A DNA stretch of 64,000 nucleotides, from contig NZ_QZDT01000019.1 in assembly GCF_009917485.1 (NCBI RefSeq), positions 23,583 to 87,582 on the forward strand, written 5' to 3'. Position 1 is the stretch's first letter; each line of letters begins with the position of its first letter. This document shows positions 45,690-54,749 of this stretch, piece by piece. The position numbers were made by a program, and so were the translations under genes. The DNA is from Parablautia muri. GTDB lineage: Bacteria; Bacillota; Clostridia; Lachnospirales; Lachnospiraceae. A model generated the notes under the pieces. The model did no database searches, was not told the DNA's origin, and saw only the letters and a list, made by a program, of their open reading frames with translations.

Positions 45690-47948
45690 TTATTCTTCTT
45701 CTGGTGTCTGTGTAGGTTCAGGGGATGGAGGCGGCGTGCCTGTGGTTTCCGCACCATCATCGTAGCTTCCTCCCAATACTGCGCCTGTTTCCGGATCCAC
45801 ATAGTCTCCTGTTTCCGGATCTATTGCATAGCCTGTTTCCGGGTCTATTGGGAATGTGGTCCAAATTTTCGTACTTTCGCCCCCTTCTGCTCCTTCCGGC
45901 GGTTCTCCCTGCCCTTCTGCGTCACTTCCCTCAGCTCCTTCCGGATTGCTATTCTCTCCTCCTTCGCCCTCCGGTTCTTCTTCTCCGGTTCCGTCTGTAA
46001 TAGGCGGCGTCATAATTTCAATCTGAAGCGCTTCTAATTCCTCTCTCTCTTTGTCTGTCAGCTCCTCTGTCATAAAGATTCCTTCATATGGAAGCACTTC
46101 CGTAAGGATGTTTTTCACAATCCTGGTAGCGAATTTGGCATCATCCATAATATTGCCGGGAACATTGGGCCTGTCCACCACCACATAAATAGCAATTTGT
46201 GGGTCATCTATCGGCGCATACCCTAAAAAGGATACTACATATTCTTTGTTTCCACGGGGCAGCGTCTCCGCAGTTCCGGTCTTGCCACCAATCATATAAC
46301 CGGCCGGTCTTGCCGTCTTTCCCGTGCCATTTGCTCCCGATACGACCAGATTGCACATCTCCCGTATCTTTGCAGAGGTAGTTTCCGATATGGTCTGCTT
46401 TAATATTCTGGGCTCTATGTTTTGTACCGTAGCGCCTGAAGGACTTATTATTTTGCTTACCATGTGCGGTTCATAGTAATATCCGCCGTTAATCAGAGAA
46501 CAAAAGCCTGCCATCATTTCAATCATGGTAGCGTTATATCCCTGTCCAAAGCTGTTGGTGGCAAGCTCCGTAGGTCCCATGGTCTGCTTGTTATAAACAA
46601 GACTTGCCGTCCTGGCCTCACCTGCCAGATCAATATTGGTTTTCAGACCTATGTTAAAGATATGCTGAAAGTCCACAAAGGTTTCTTTGCCTGTTGCCTG
46701 GGCAATATACATCATATTCACGTTACAGGAACGTTCTATGGCCTCGGGCACTGTAAGATAACCGTCACCATATCTGTTGTGGCATCTTATTTTTTCGCCG
46801 CCTATCTCAAGGAGTCCTTCACAATTATAGCTTTCATTTCCCGTGATACTACCGCTTTCTATACCGGCTGCCACAGTAAAAGGCTTGGAGACAGAGCCCG
46901 GCTCATAGGTATCATTGATACAGAAATTTTTCCATAATGCATTAAGATGTCTGTAAAAAACATCCGAGTCACTGGTGATCGTGTCCAGATTTTCCGCATT
47001 AATATATTCCCCGGTTACTTTATCATTTTCATCCAAAATCGGCATACCGATCAGCGCATCCGTATTTCTTGTATCGTTCAGATTAAAAACCGGATATCCG
47101 GCCATGGCGATTACTTCTCCGCTGTTTACATCCATAATAATACAGCCTGTATTCCTGGATCCATTTCCCTCATGAGCATTGTCCTTATATTCCTCGTCAT
47201 GCTTCTTAAGGTATTTCTCCACAATTCTCTGCACATTCGAATCAATGGTGCTTACAATGCTGTTGCCATCCTCCGCCGGTATGGTGGTGCGCTCTAAGTT
47301 GGAATCGTCATTCAGATACCCATATTCTCTTCCCGGAGTTCCGGACAGGACATCATTATAATATTCCTCCAGTCCATAGGAGCCTACATTATCACTGGTG
47401 GTAAACCCAATTACATCACAGGCAAGGCTGTTGCCCGGGTAAATCCTTTTATATTCCTCCTCAAACCAGATTCCCTTAATCAGGGAATCTTCCGCATTCT
47501 GCATTTCCACAAAGCTTTGGATTTCTTCATATTCAAGGCGCCTTGCCAGAACACGGTAGCGGGATGTCTCACTATTTTCTTCTATATAAGTACGCACACT
47601 TGCAGTATCAATTCCAAGCTCGCTGCGCAGCGCATTTAAGGTAGGTTCCAGGTACTCTCCTTTGTTATCCGTAATTGCCACGGCATCCAAAATAACATTA
47701 TAAACTTTTTCACTGGAAGCAAGTACACTGCCATTGGCATCATAAATCGTTCCCCGTTTAAAAGGAAGGGTCTTGCTGTCATATCTCTGCTGAGAAAGAA
47801 CCTGCTTTTTATAGCGTTCCCCATTATCTCTTGTTATGGTAAATAACCGATAGGTTAATCCTACAAAAGCCAGTAGTATAAACGTAAATAACACTACCAG
47901 CTTTTTCTGCATTTTAATTGTAAGCTTATTATATCCTTTTTTTCTCAT
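45690..47948 (-). CDS. Class B penicillin-binding protein, FtsI/PbpB type
   Basis: This transpeptidase cross-links septal peptidoglycan together with FtsW. After a basic head comes a membrane anchor (about 14-34), the dimerisation domain with RGTIYDANGSVLASS, and the transpeptidase domain with catalytic SVSK in YEPGSVSKPFTVAAG, SCN in AIERSCNVNMM, and KTG in GGKTGTAETLPRG. The C-terminal tail of about 110 residues is unusual: Glu/Gly-rich, then repeated DPETG units, then Thr/Pro. No PASTA domain is present. I use the ATG at 47948 after AGGTG; the frame opens two codons earlier. Being directly behind ftsL, it is the likely division PBP. Confidence 0.92.
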   Translation of the reverse strand: MRKKGYNKLTIKMQKKLVVLFTFILLAFVGLTYRLFTITRDNGERYKKQVLSQQRYDSKTLPFKRGTIYDANGSVLASSEKVYNVILDAVAITDNKGEYLEPTLNALRSELGIDTASVRTYIEENSETSRYRVLARRLEYEEIQSFVEMQNAEDSLIKGIWFEEEYKRIYPGNSLACDVIGFTTSDNVGSYGLEEYYNDVLSGTPGREYGYLNDDSNLERTTIPAEDGNSIVSTIDSNVQRIVEKYLKKHDEEYKDNAHEGNGSRNTGCIIMDVNSGEVIAMAGYPVFNLNDTRNTDALIGMPILDENDKVTGEYINAENLDTITSDSDVFYRHLNALWKNFCINDTYEPGSVSKPFTVAAGIESGSITGNESYNCEGLLEIGGEKIRCHNRYGDGYLTVPEAIERSCNVNMMYIAQATGKETFVDFQHIFNIGLKTNIDLAGEARTASLVYNKQTMGPTELATNSFGQGYNATMIEMMAGFCSLINGGYYYEPHMVSKIISPSGATVQNIEPRILKQTISETTSAKIREMCNLVVSGANGTGKTARPAGYMIGGKTGTAETLPRGNKEYVVSFLGYAPIDDPQIAIYVVVDRPNVPGNIMDDAKFATRIVKNILTEVLPYEGIFMTEELTDKEREELEALQIEIMTPPITDGTGEEEPEGEGGENSNPEGAEGSDAEGQGEPPEGAEGGESTKIWTTFPIDPETGYAIDPETGDYVDPETGAVLGGSYDDGAETTGTPPPSPEPTQTPEEE

Positions 47949-47990
47949 GACCACACCTGCTTTTGTCCGAACTATTGTAACACTGAATAT

Positions 47991-48467
47991 TTATGGAATA
48001 CTGCCCGTCTGCCTTATGTAATCGCTTCCCTCTCCGTTGAAGGATATAATCTGCCCCTCATGAGCATAAATCATACCAAGCTCCTGTATGGCAACCCTTT
48101 TTACCTCCTCTAAATCTACACTGTTGTTTATTCTGCTGTAGTTTTCATCATTTTCCAGCCTTAGCTCATTTAAACGGCTCTCAAGCTTTGCAATATGCTC
48201 AATACTGTTGGTAATATCAGACTGCAATGTCAAGTACCATGTGAGAATCAGGCCGGCTATCACCATAGCAGTTGCCATAGAAAGCACGGAACCAATGTTC
48301 ATGTGCCGAATGCGTTCCCTGTTCTTCTGTGTCCTTACGCTTAATTTCTTTTCAGGCTCTCTTTGTAAATCTGGTAGTGCCTGAAGCCTTCTGGCAGTAT
48401 TTCCCTGCACATAAACGCTATTTCTATATGCAGTTCTTCTTCTGTTACCCTCATTATTTACTGCCAT
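47991..48467 (-). CDS. ftsL: FtsL-like division protein
   Basis: The 158-residue protein has a basic N-terminal region of about 60 residues, one membrane segment (about 56-78), and a leucine-rich coiled coil (IEHIAKLESRLNELRLENDENYSRI) outside, the layout of FtsL, which forms a complex with FtsQ/DivIB and DivIC. FtsL sequences diverge strongly, so position between rsmH and the PBP gene is the main support. GGAGGTTATAA precedes the ATG. Confidence 0.82.
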   Translation of the reverse strand: MAVNNEGNRRRTAYRNSVYVQGNTARRLQALPDLQREPEKKLSVRTQKNRERIRHMNIGSVLSMATAMVIAGLILTWYLTLQSDITNSIEHIAKLESRLNELRLENDENYSRINNSVDLEEVKRVAIQELGMIYAHEGQIISFNGEGSDYIRQTGSIP

Positions 48468-48533
48468 TTATAACCTCCATCCTGCCAATCGGGTAAATTG
48501 TAGATTGTACCACAATGATATACACTTATATTA

Positions 48534-48590
48534 TGTTCTCACAGTCTGCATATAAAATGCCGAAACCTGCCTGAACTGTTACCATGCCTT
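48534..48590. repeat. Shorter copy of the dispersed repeat at 1950-2117
   Basis: On the minus strand the sequence runs TAACAGTTCAGGCAGG, then GCATTTTATATGCA, then GTGAGAACAT, matching one end of the larger copy in order and spacing. Its first base forms the TAA stop of rsmH. Confidence 0.5.
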
Positions 48591-49517
48591 TTCAAAAATC
48601 CTCAATTTTGCACTTTTAGACCTTGGATTTTCTTCCATTTCTATCTCTGACGGTAAAATAGGTTTTCCAGTTATCACCTTCCCCTTACTCACCTTCCCGC
48701 AAACGCAGACCGGAAAGCCTGGCGGACATGTACATGGGTTTGCCGCACGCTTAAAGGCTGTTTTTACGATTCTATCCTCCAGAGAATGAAAGGTTATGAT
48801 ACACAACCTTCCCCCAGGCTTTAACATATCAATTAATTCCTCCAAAGATTCCTTAAGCACTTCAAGCTCTCTGTTACACTCTATCCGAATGGCCTGAAAC
48901 GCTCTCTTGGAGGGATGCCCTCCTTCCGCCCGGCATTTTGCCGGAATCGCCGCTTTTATAATTTTATTTAGTTCCTCTGTTGTTTCTATGGGCTTTGTCT
49001 GCCTTGCTAGGGCGATATGCTTTGCAATATTCTTTGCAAACTTATCTTCCCCGTAGTCCCTGATGATGCGGTATAATTCACCCTCCCCGTAATCATTTAC
49101 AATTTCCTTCGCCGTCAGAGACTGCCGTGTATCCATTCTCATATCAAGAGGCGTATCAAATCGGTAGGAAAATCCCCGCTCCTTTGTATCTAATTGGTAG
49201 GAGGACACCCCTAGGTCAAGCAGCATTCCATCCATACCTGTAATCCCAAGTCTTAATAGTATCTCCTTTGTGCTGCGGTAATTTCCTCTTACAATTGAGA
49301 CCTTGTTCTGAAACCCTGAAAGCCTCTCTCTGGCAGCTTCTATTGCCACACCGTCCTGGTCTATTCCAATGAGCCTCCCGTCCTCTCCCAGCCTTTTTAC
49401 AATTTCCAGGGAATGACCGCCGCCACCTAATGTGCCGTCCACATAAAGCCCTGCCGGATTTATCTTAAGTCCCTCAATTGTCTCCTCAAGTAAAACCGAC
49501 ATGTGCCCAAACGTCAT
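48579..49517 (-). CDS. rsmH: 16S rRNA (cytosine1402-N4)-methyltransferase
   Basis: RsmH (MraW) methylates C1402 in the ribosomal decoding centre with S-adenosylmethionine. At 312 residues it has the family length. [13 protein letters not shown] at the start, [10 protein letters not shown] for cofactor binding, [28 protein letters not shown] and [11 protein letters not shown] are all diagnostic. ATGGAGGATTAAA precedes the ATG. The end [15 protein letters not shown] runs into a dispersed repeat that supplies the stop codon. Confidence 0.97.
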   Translation of the reverse strand: MTFGHMSVLLEETIEGLKINPAGLYVDGTLGGGGHSLEIVKRLGEDGRLIGIDQDGVAIEAARERLSGFQNKVSIVRGNYRSTKEILLRLGITGMDGMLLDLGVSSYQLDTKERGFSYRFDTPLDMRMDTRQSLTAKEIVNDYGEGELYRIIRDYGEDKFAKNIAKHIALARQTKPIETTEELNKIIKAAIPAKCRAEGGHPSKRAFQAIRIECNRELEVLKESLEELIDMLKPGGRLCIITFHSLEDRIVKTAFKRAANPCTCPPGFPVCVCGKVSKGKVITGKPILPSEIEMEENPRSKSAKLRIFEKAW

Positions 49518-49535
49518 TTTAATCCTCCATTACTT

Positions 49536-49967
49536 TTAAATCCCAATCCCAAGTTCTATCATGTGTCTGGAAATTTCCTCCATATCCTGGTATGTAACAG
49601 TGCCTTCCCATCTGTCCTTACTCCAGATTTCCACCCGGTTTCCCACACCTACCAGCACAGCGTCTTTTGTAATTCCAGCAAACTCCCGAAGCACAGCCGG
49701 TAAAAGAATTCTTCCCTGCTTGTCCACTTCTACACTGGCAGCTCCTGCCAGGAAAAAACGAGTAAACTGTCTTGCTTCCTTGTCAATCATCGGCAATCCC
49801 CGCAGCTTTTCCTCGAAAGCCTTCCACTCAGGTTCATCGAATACAAACAAACATCCATCCATTCCCTTCGTTACTACAAATTCATCTCCCAGCACTTCAC
49901 GGAATTTGGATGGAACGATTAGTCTGCCCTTCGCATCTATTGTATGGTTGTACTCTCCCATAAACAT
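49536..49967 (-). CDS. mraZ: Transcriptional regulator MraZ
   Basis: MraZ is a ring-forming AbrB-like DNA-binding protein that represses its own dcw operon. The 143-residue protein carries two SpoVT/AbrB-type repeats: MFMGEYNHTIDAKGRLIVPSKFR at the start and SVEVDKQGRILLPAVLREFAG after residue 75. I use the ATG at 49967 behind AGGTGA. It begins the dcw cluster, and three matching CACCACT repeats (AGTGGTG on its strand) lie directly upstream, the expected operator type. Confidence 0.95.
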   Translation of the reverse strand: MFMGEYNHTIDAKGRLIVPSKFREVLGDEFVVTKGMDGCLFVFDEPEWKAFEEKLRGLPMIDKEARQFTRFFLAGAASVEVDKQGRILLPAVLREFAGITKDAVLVGVGNRVEIWSKDRWEGTVTYQDMEEISRHMIELGIGI

Positions 49968-50074
49968 AGGCATTCACCTGCTTGTGCTCTCCACTGTCTG
50001 CCGCAACTGACAAAACATAGATTGCTATCTTACCTTCACTTCCAAGTGGTCTGCCACACAAAATAATTAATTCG

Positions 50075-50122
50075 CACCACTTTCTACCACAAAGTTAACA
50101 CTAACCACCACTTTTCACCACT
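50075..50122 (-). promoter_or_regulatory. Putative MraZ operator repeats
   Basis: AGTGGTG occurs on the minus strand at 50122-50116, 50112-50106 and 50081-50075, with a related GTGGTAG at 50090-50084. The spacings of 10 and about 9 bases within pairs place them on one face of the helix. MraZ is known to bind spaced GTGG-containing repeats before mraZ. Confidence 0.65.
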
Positions 50123-50131
50123 CACAGGTCT

Positions 50132-50160
50132 ATTCTACCTCAATTGAATACCAAGCGCAA
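50132..50160 (-). promoter_or_regulatory. Candidate mraZ promoter
   Basis: TTGCGC (50160-50155) and TAGAAT (50137-50132) are 17 bases apart. The -10 is good and the -35 weak. The putative MraZ repeats begin ten bases downstream of the -10, where binding would block the polymerase. Confidence 0.45.
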
Positions 50161-50161
50161 G

Positions 50162-50196
50162 AAAAAAAATGCGCCCGGTTACTCCCTGCCGGACGC
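50162..50196 (-). terminator. Terminator of lgt
   Basis: On the minus strand GCGTCCGG and CCGGGCGC form a stem with a 10-base loop followed by ATTTTTTTT. The plus-strand side also has ATTTTT, so it may work in both directions. It isolates mraZ from lgt. Confidence 0.82.
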
Positions 50197-50295
50197 ATTT
50201 TTCATGCAAATATTCATCTTTTTCCCACATCTGGGGTTAAACTCCAAGATGCATTACCAGATATTGTACTGATAATTGAAAAAATTTTTTATTTT

Positions 50296-51150
50296 TTATT
50301 TGTTGCGCTGTCGCACTCTCACAACAATGTCACATAACAAAGCTCCCACAAACAGCACAATTGCGAGTACCTGTGAAACAGGTACCGTTGTTTTGGGAAT
50401 GAACAGCTGGTCTGTTCTAATTCCCTCTATCCATGCCCTTCCCAATCCATAGCCGCCTAGATATAGAAGTGCTATCTCCCCTTCAAACTTTTTGTGTTGC
50501 CAATACAGTAAAATAAGCGCCAACACTCCAAAGTTCCAAAGACTCTCATACAGAAAAGTGGGATGGACCTGAATATAATTCATCCCCTCCTCTATATGCT
50601 CTGCAATCGACTGAGAAATATCGCCAGGGCGCACCGCCTCTATTGGGAGACGCATAGCAAAAATATTGTTGGTATATTCCCCAAATACCTCCCGATTCGT
50701 GAAATTTCCCCATCTGCCGATTGCCTGTCCTAAAATAAGGCCCACCACACCGGTGTCCGCCATCCTGAAGGCATTTTGTTTTTTTATTCTGGCATAGACG
50801 AACAGCGTAAGAAACGCTGTAATCACACCACCATAAATGGCCAGTCCGCCATTTCGGATATGAAATACATTGATTAGGTTATTTTTATATTGATCCCATG
50901 CAAAAATAACATAATAAATTCTTGCTCCAATAATGGAAAGAATCACCGCATAAATAGAAAAGTCCCAATAAAGCTCCGGATCCTGCCCCGATCTTTTTGC
51001 CTGCCAGGCCGCTATCAAAATGCCACAAATTACACCTATCCCTATTATGACACCATAAAGTGCAATCTCAAAGCCAAATACACTAAAACTTTTAGGTACA
51101 TTTCTCAGATAAATTCCCAGATTGGGAAAAGAAATATCCATTAAATCCAT
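50296..51150 (-). CDS. lgt: Prolipoprotein diacylglyceryl transferase
   Basis: Lgt moves diacylglycerol from phosphatidylglycerol to the cysteine of lipoprotein precursors such as those encoded at 41.4 and 55.2 kb. It has seven membrane segments; the signature GQAIGRWGNFTNREVFG contains the essential arginine and asparagine, and HPTFLYESLWN and YGLGRAWIEGIRTDQL are conserved. I start at 51150, where GGGAGATTAAG serves the ATG; the frame opens seven codons earlier. The gene would follow ychF on the minus strand if the 8.1-kb element were removed. Confidence 0.94.
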   Translation of the reverse strand: MDLMDISFPNLGIYLRNVPKSFSVFGFEIALYGVIIGIGVICGILIAAWQAKRSGQDPELYWDFSIYAVILSIIGARIYYVIFAWDQYKNNLINVFHIRNGGLAIYGGVITAFLTLFVYARIKKQNAFRMADTGVVGLILGQAIGRWGNFTNREVFGEYTNNIFAMRLPIEAVRPGDISQSIAEHIEEGMNYIQVHPTFLYESLWNFGVLALILLYWQHKKFEGEIALLYLGGYGLGRAWIEGIRTDQLFIPKTTVPVSQVLAIVLFVGALLCDIVVRVRQRNK

Positions 51151-51291
51151 CTTAATCTCCCAGACTTCCAATCACCTGCAAATTATATATACTATATATG
51201 CAAGGTGGCATAGTATACGGTTTGTGCAAGCACACGATATGCACTATAATGCTTGCGCAAACTTTTTTGCATTCACACCTTTATGCCTTAT

Positions 51292-51307
51292 ACGTTAAAT
51301 CGGAACA
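51292..51307. repeat. Left 16-bp direct repeat (att) of the 8.1-kb element
   Basis: ACGTTAAATCGGAACA is identical to 59371-59386. Read on the minus strand it still encodes the old ychF end (FRFNV followed by TAA), showing where the gene ended before insertion. Confidence 0.88.
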
Positions 51308-51421
51308 CTATAAACCGAAATTTCATCATGTCTATACAATTCCGTCCTTTCACATTATGTTGAATTTCTTCTACTTTACCAGTTCAATATATACCATAAA
51401 ATCCAGATTGCGTCAAGGGGT

Positions 51422-51440
51422 TAGGGGTGATGGTAGGGGT
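51422..51440 (+). repeat. Paired TAGGGGT motifs, left end of the 8.1-kb element
   Basis: TAGGGGT occurs at 51422-51428 and 51434-51440 in the same orientation. The same pair occurs at the right end (59274-59280 and 59285-59291). Such arm-type repeats are bound by the N-terminal domain of Tn916-type integrases. Confidence 0.5.
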
Positions 51441-51569
51441 TCAAAGCCTGTTTGAGAAACCTTGTAAATTACAGGCGGCGAACCCCTATATAATTATCTA
51501 TTCTCTAATTAGAGTTAAGCGTACTAAAACAAAAAGGATATGGAAAAAGGAAATGGAGGGATTGCAGAC

Positions 51570-52652
51570 ATGGGGAACATGGAACATACGCCTGTTGTAA
51601 AGGAAGTAACAAAATACCATATGGGAAAAGTGCATGGGAACGCAAAGCGGAATGAAGAAATGGTTATGAACTATCTGAAACTGCTTGCAAACGGCATTGT
51701 AAAGAAACGCCTGTCGCCTCATGAAGCTCATATAATAAGGGAACGCAAGAAACGTCTGGAAAACTGTAACCGATTCTGGTCTATGGAAACTTATGAAGCC
51801 AGCCATGTAAGAGTGTTACTGCGAACCTTTTTATGTAAGGATAAATTTTGCAGTAATTGTAATCAGGTGAAGAAAATGTTACTGCAAAACCGTTTCCTGC
51901 CCTATATGGAACAATATAAGGATTCTCTGTATCATATGGTGCTGACCGTTCCAGACTGTAACGGCGAGGAATTGAGAGGAACCATACAGCATATGGCTTA
52001 CTGCTTTAAAACTTTGGTAACGTATCTAAACGGCAACAAAAAAGTGAAGGGAGTAGACCTGTCACAGTATGGCTTTCAAGGCTGTATCCGTTCCTTAGAA
52101 GTCACATACAGAGAAGATGTCTACCACCCTCACTTTCATGTAGCCGTTGTTTTTGGGAACAACGGGATTGGGGAGAAGCATATTGCCAATCAATTTTCTG
52201 GTATAGAAAGCCGCCTGTTTTCTGATTTTGAAACCATCATCCAGAGGATATGGTGGCTCTTAGTCAATCAAAAGCGGCTTACCTCTGATAATATCTTAGG
52301 TGAGGACAATTCTTTCCAGCGATATAGCTGTATCGTGGATAAATTTCAGCCAGAGGACTATAAGAAACTGTTTGGGTATATGACAAAAATGTACTCCGAG
52401 GATAACAGCCGTATGCGGTATGACAACTTCAAGACTTTGTATTCTGCCCTCTCCCATATCCGCCAGATACAAAGCTATGGCGTATTCTATAATGTAAAGG
52501 AACTGAACACAGAAGCCTATACCGAACAGGAGTACCAGACGTTGGAAAGCTATCTTGTCTGTAAGGAAAAGCCCGTCTGCTCCTATGAGCCGTTAAGCCG
52601 CCTATCTGGCGATGAAAGATATATCGTGCTGAAAACAAAGCACCGAAAATAA
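51570..52652 (+). CDS. Rolling-circle replication initiator (Rep_1-type HUH protein)
   Basis: Rep proteins of this family nick one strand at a double-strand origin to begin rolling-circle replication. The 360-residue protein has a zinc-finger-like CKDKFCSNCNQVKK near residue 95, motif 1 in LYHMVLTVPDCNG, the metal-binding HUH motif in VYHPHFHVAVVFG near residue 200, and a tyrosine motif YMTKMY near 275 that should hold the nicking residue. I start at 51570 because ATGGAGGGATTGCAGAC precedes that ATG. Its presence suggests the excised element can copy itself or was a plasmid. Confidence 0.85.
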   Translation: MGNMEHTPVVKEVTKYHMGKVHGNAKRNEEMVMNYLKLLANGIVKKRLSPHEAHIIRERKKRLENCNRFWSMETYEASHVRVLLRTFLCKDKFCSNCNQVKKMLLQNRFLPYMEQYKDSLYHMVLTVPDCNGEELRGTIQHMAYCFKTLVTYLNGNKKVKGVDLSQYGFQGCIRSLEVTYREDVYHPHFHVAVVFGNNGIGEKHIANQFSGIESRLFSDFETIIQRIWWLLVNQKRLTSDNILGEDNSFQRYSCIVDKFQPEDYKKLFGYMTKMYSEDNSRMRYDNFKTLYSALSHIRQIQSYGVFYNVKELNTEAYTEQEYQTLESYLVCKEKPVCSYEPLSRLSGDERYIVLKTKHRK

Positions 52653-52805
52653 AATTTATTTTAAACTTGAGGTTTTATTTTAAATGAGATTTATGGGCGA
52701 AAATGGTTTTAAACTTATTTTAAAGTAGACTGGAAACACTGTTTTCGTTCAGGTGAAATGATAAGGATTGAGTTTAAAATAATTTTACAGACAAGGGGGA
52801 ATGTC

Positions 52806-53033
52806 ATGGAACGATATATCACAGATACGATTTACACTCATACCGTTACGGAAAAGGCGGCAGAAATTGAGTTGAGGGAAAAACAGCTTTATACAAGGCT
52901 GTCTGCTCTTATCTCTGGTGAGGAATACCTACAGATTGAAGAAGAATTGAACCGTTTCTATAATGAGCTGGAAAGAGAGGGGTTTTGTAAGGGATTCAGC
53001 GAGGGAATACGGTTTATGCTGAAATGCTTATAA
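52806..53033 (+). CDS. Small helical protein of unknown function
   Basis: The 75-residue product is rich in Glu, Lys and Leu and looks all-helical (EKAAEIELREKQLYTRLSA, then LNRFYNELEREGFCKGFSEG). The C-terminal FCKGFSEGIRFMLK pattern is common in small proteins of clostridial mobile elements (DUF6809-like, from memory). I use the ATG at 52806 behind AAGGGGGAATGTC; the frame opens 16 codons earlier. It follows the rep gene and may be co-transcribed. Confidence 0.6.
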   Translation: MERYITDTIYTHTVTEKAAEIELREKQLYTRLSALISGEEYLQIEEELNRFYNELEREGFCKGFSEGIRFMLKCL

Positions 53034-53388
53034 CGGTATCAGTCACAGGGTTAAAGATTTTAGGCGGTTTGTAAGCGGGATGCGGAATAAAACGATATGT
53101 AAACCGCTGTAAGGAATCTGTCTTGTAAGCGATTGAGGAATGACATTTTAGCCATATGGATTTTCTATCAGCTTTTGTAGAACGGAAATAGGATTTTTAC
53201 AAGGCTTATAAGCGGCTAAGTTGCTTTTCGGCGATAGGGAACAGCCTTAAAATTGCGTTCTAAGGTTCATTCGGCGATAGGTGGAGTTATTCTCAGTCAA
53301 GCGGTTAAAATGCATTAGCGGTGATTTCTGGTCATTTAAAATGGGGAAGATTCTCTGTTAAAGGGTATCTTCCCCATCACTGTATCAT
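53034..53388. other. Non-coding stretch, possible replication origin region
   Basis: No credible gene is present. The sequence is full of short repeats: TTCGGCGATAGG at two places (53228 and 53271 areas), several AAGCGGTT/AAACCGCT and TGTAAGCG variants. At 53343-53371 GGGGAAGAT and ATCTTCCCC form a 9-bp hairpin that, with ATTTTAAA on the minus strand, may end the XRE gene. The repeats downstream of rep make an origin plausible. Confidence 0.4.
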
Positions 53389-53721
53389 TCAGGAATTTTC
53401 GTCCAGATAGCCAAACATGAGTTTTACCATATTGATAGCTAAGGCTTTTTGTTCCTCTGTCCTGCCGTTCATCAGTTGACACCATAGCCGATATTGACCG
53501 TCACTGTCAGAAACGACGGAATCAGACAACAGATAATCTATGGTAACGCCCAGACGGTTAGCAACTGCTGCCAGATTTTCTAATGTTAAGCTGCGTTCCC
53601 CACGCTCAATCTGCCCGATATAGGCGGTTGAAAGGTTTACATCTTCTGCCAGTCTTTCCTGTGTCAGATTCAGCTTTAGCCGTTCCTCACGAATACGCTT
53701 TCCTAATGCCTGTTGCTCCAT
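53389..53721 (-). CDS. XRE-family transcriptional regulator
   Basis: The 110-residue protein has a Cro/C1-type helix-turn-helix at about 5-65: LGKRIREERLKLNLTQERLAEDVNLSTAYIGQIERGERSLTLENLAAVANRLGVTIDYLL-type sequence in the canonical order. The C-terminal 40 residues are helical and may dimerise. GGAGGGAAAACGC serves the ATG at 53721. It is divergent from the Nmad3-like gene and may control it or the element's rep region. Confidence 0.88.
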   Translation of the reverse strand: MEQQALGKRIREERLKLNLTQERLAEDVNLSTAYIGQIERGERSLTLENLAAVANRLGVTIDYLLSDSVVSDSDGQYRLWCQLMNGRTEEQKALAINMVKLMFGYLDENS

Positions 53722-53870
53722 GCGTTTTCCCTCCAATGCAAATAGTATATGTAAATGATACTAATTGCTTATGTCTTAGATAATCCGCACGTTGCGTTAT
53801 TTGTATATGCTGTCAGTTGCTTTTTGTTGTGCTATATGCTAAGATGGTGCTTAGTAGGAGGCATGGCATT

Positions 53871-54683
53871 ATGAAAGTGATACTGAGCAGAAAAGGCATG
53901 GACAGTACATCGGGAGGTATGGCAAGCCCTATTTTGCCAGATGGTACGCTGTTATCTCTCCCAATCCCAGATAACACGGTAGGAACGGCATACAAGGATT
54001 TATGTTACAAAGGGCAGAGTTTAGAGGAAATCATCAGTCAGCTATGCCCTAAATTTGATTTTGGCAAAAGCCAGACCTGTCATCTTGACCCCGACATATA
54101 TGAGGATATAGAGGGCAGAACGGCAACAGATGAATGGAAACCAGCATTCGGACAACATGGCGTATCTGCCGTACATCTGGATAAATTGGGCGTAGGCGTG
54201 GGCGATATATTTTTATTCTACGGAATGTTTCAAAAAACAATGGTTCAACCTAATAAAACACTGTGTTTTGACCGTAACGCTCCTATTGTCCATATCATCT
54301 ACGGCTATATGAAAGTTGGAGAAGTATTGAGGGAGAAACAGGAAATAAAAAGCCGCTATTTCTGGCACCCTCACAGTATAAATTGTAACCGTCCGAATAA
54401 CCGCTTATATTTGCCCGATACATACAGCACATTCCAGTATGACGATTCACTGATACTTACAAAGAGAGGGCAGGACAATCGGCGGCTATGGGCTTTGCCT
54501 GCGTTCTTTGGTGAGGACGGTATATCCATTTCATGGCAAGGCGATAACCGCCCTATACTAAAGGACGGTTATGCAGAATTAAATTCTGCTTGCAGAGGAC
54601 AGGAATTTGTTGTAACCGCTTCTACTCCCAAACAAGAACGGAATTTATGTGACTGGGTGGACAGATTGATACAGAACCGTTAG
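53871..54683 (+). CDS. Nmad3-like protein (nucleotide modification associated domain 3)
   Basis: The 270-residue protein opens MKVILSRKGMDSTSGG and continues ASPILPDGTLLSLPIPD, the N-terminal signature I recall for the Nmad3 domain (a putative nucleic-acid-modification family found in phages and mobile elements). Later conserved-looking motifs are FGQHGVSAVHLDKLGVGVGD and FWHPHS. No experimental function is known to me. I start at 53871, where TAGGAGGCATGGCATT precedes the ATG. It stands at the head of a run of plus-strand cargo genes in the 8.1-kb element. Confidence 0.72.
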   Translation: MKVILSRKGMDSTSGGMASPILPDGTLLSLPIPDNTVGTAYKDLCYKGQSLEEIISQLCPKFDFGKSQTCHLDPDIYEDIEGRTATDEWKPAFGQHGVSAVHLDKLGVGVGDIFLFYGMFQKTMVQPNKTLCFDRNAPIVHIIYGYMKVGEVLREKQEIKSRYFWHPHSINCNRPNNRLYLPDTYSTFQYDDSLILTKRGQDNRRLWALPAFFGEDGISISWQGDNRPILKDGYAELNSACRGQEFVVTASTPKQERNLCDWVDRLIQNR

Positions 54684-54749
54684 ACATGAACACTATGTAC
54701 GGATTCATTCTAAAAAGCATTTATTGACAAAGAAATGAGGGATAATGAC

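Noticed and set aside
51198..51455. 85-codon plus-strand frame at the left end of the 8.1-kb element
   Set aside because: It spans the att repeat and the arm-site pair, has no ribosome site and a composition unlike a protein.
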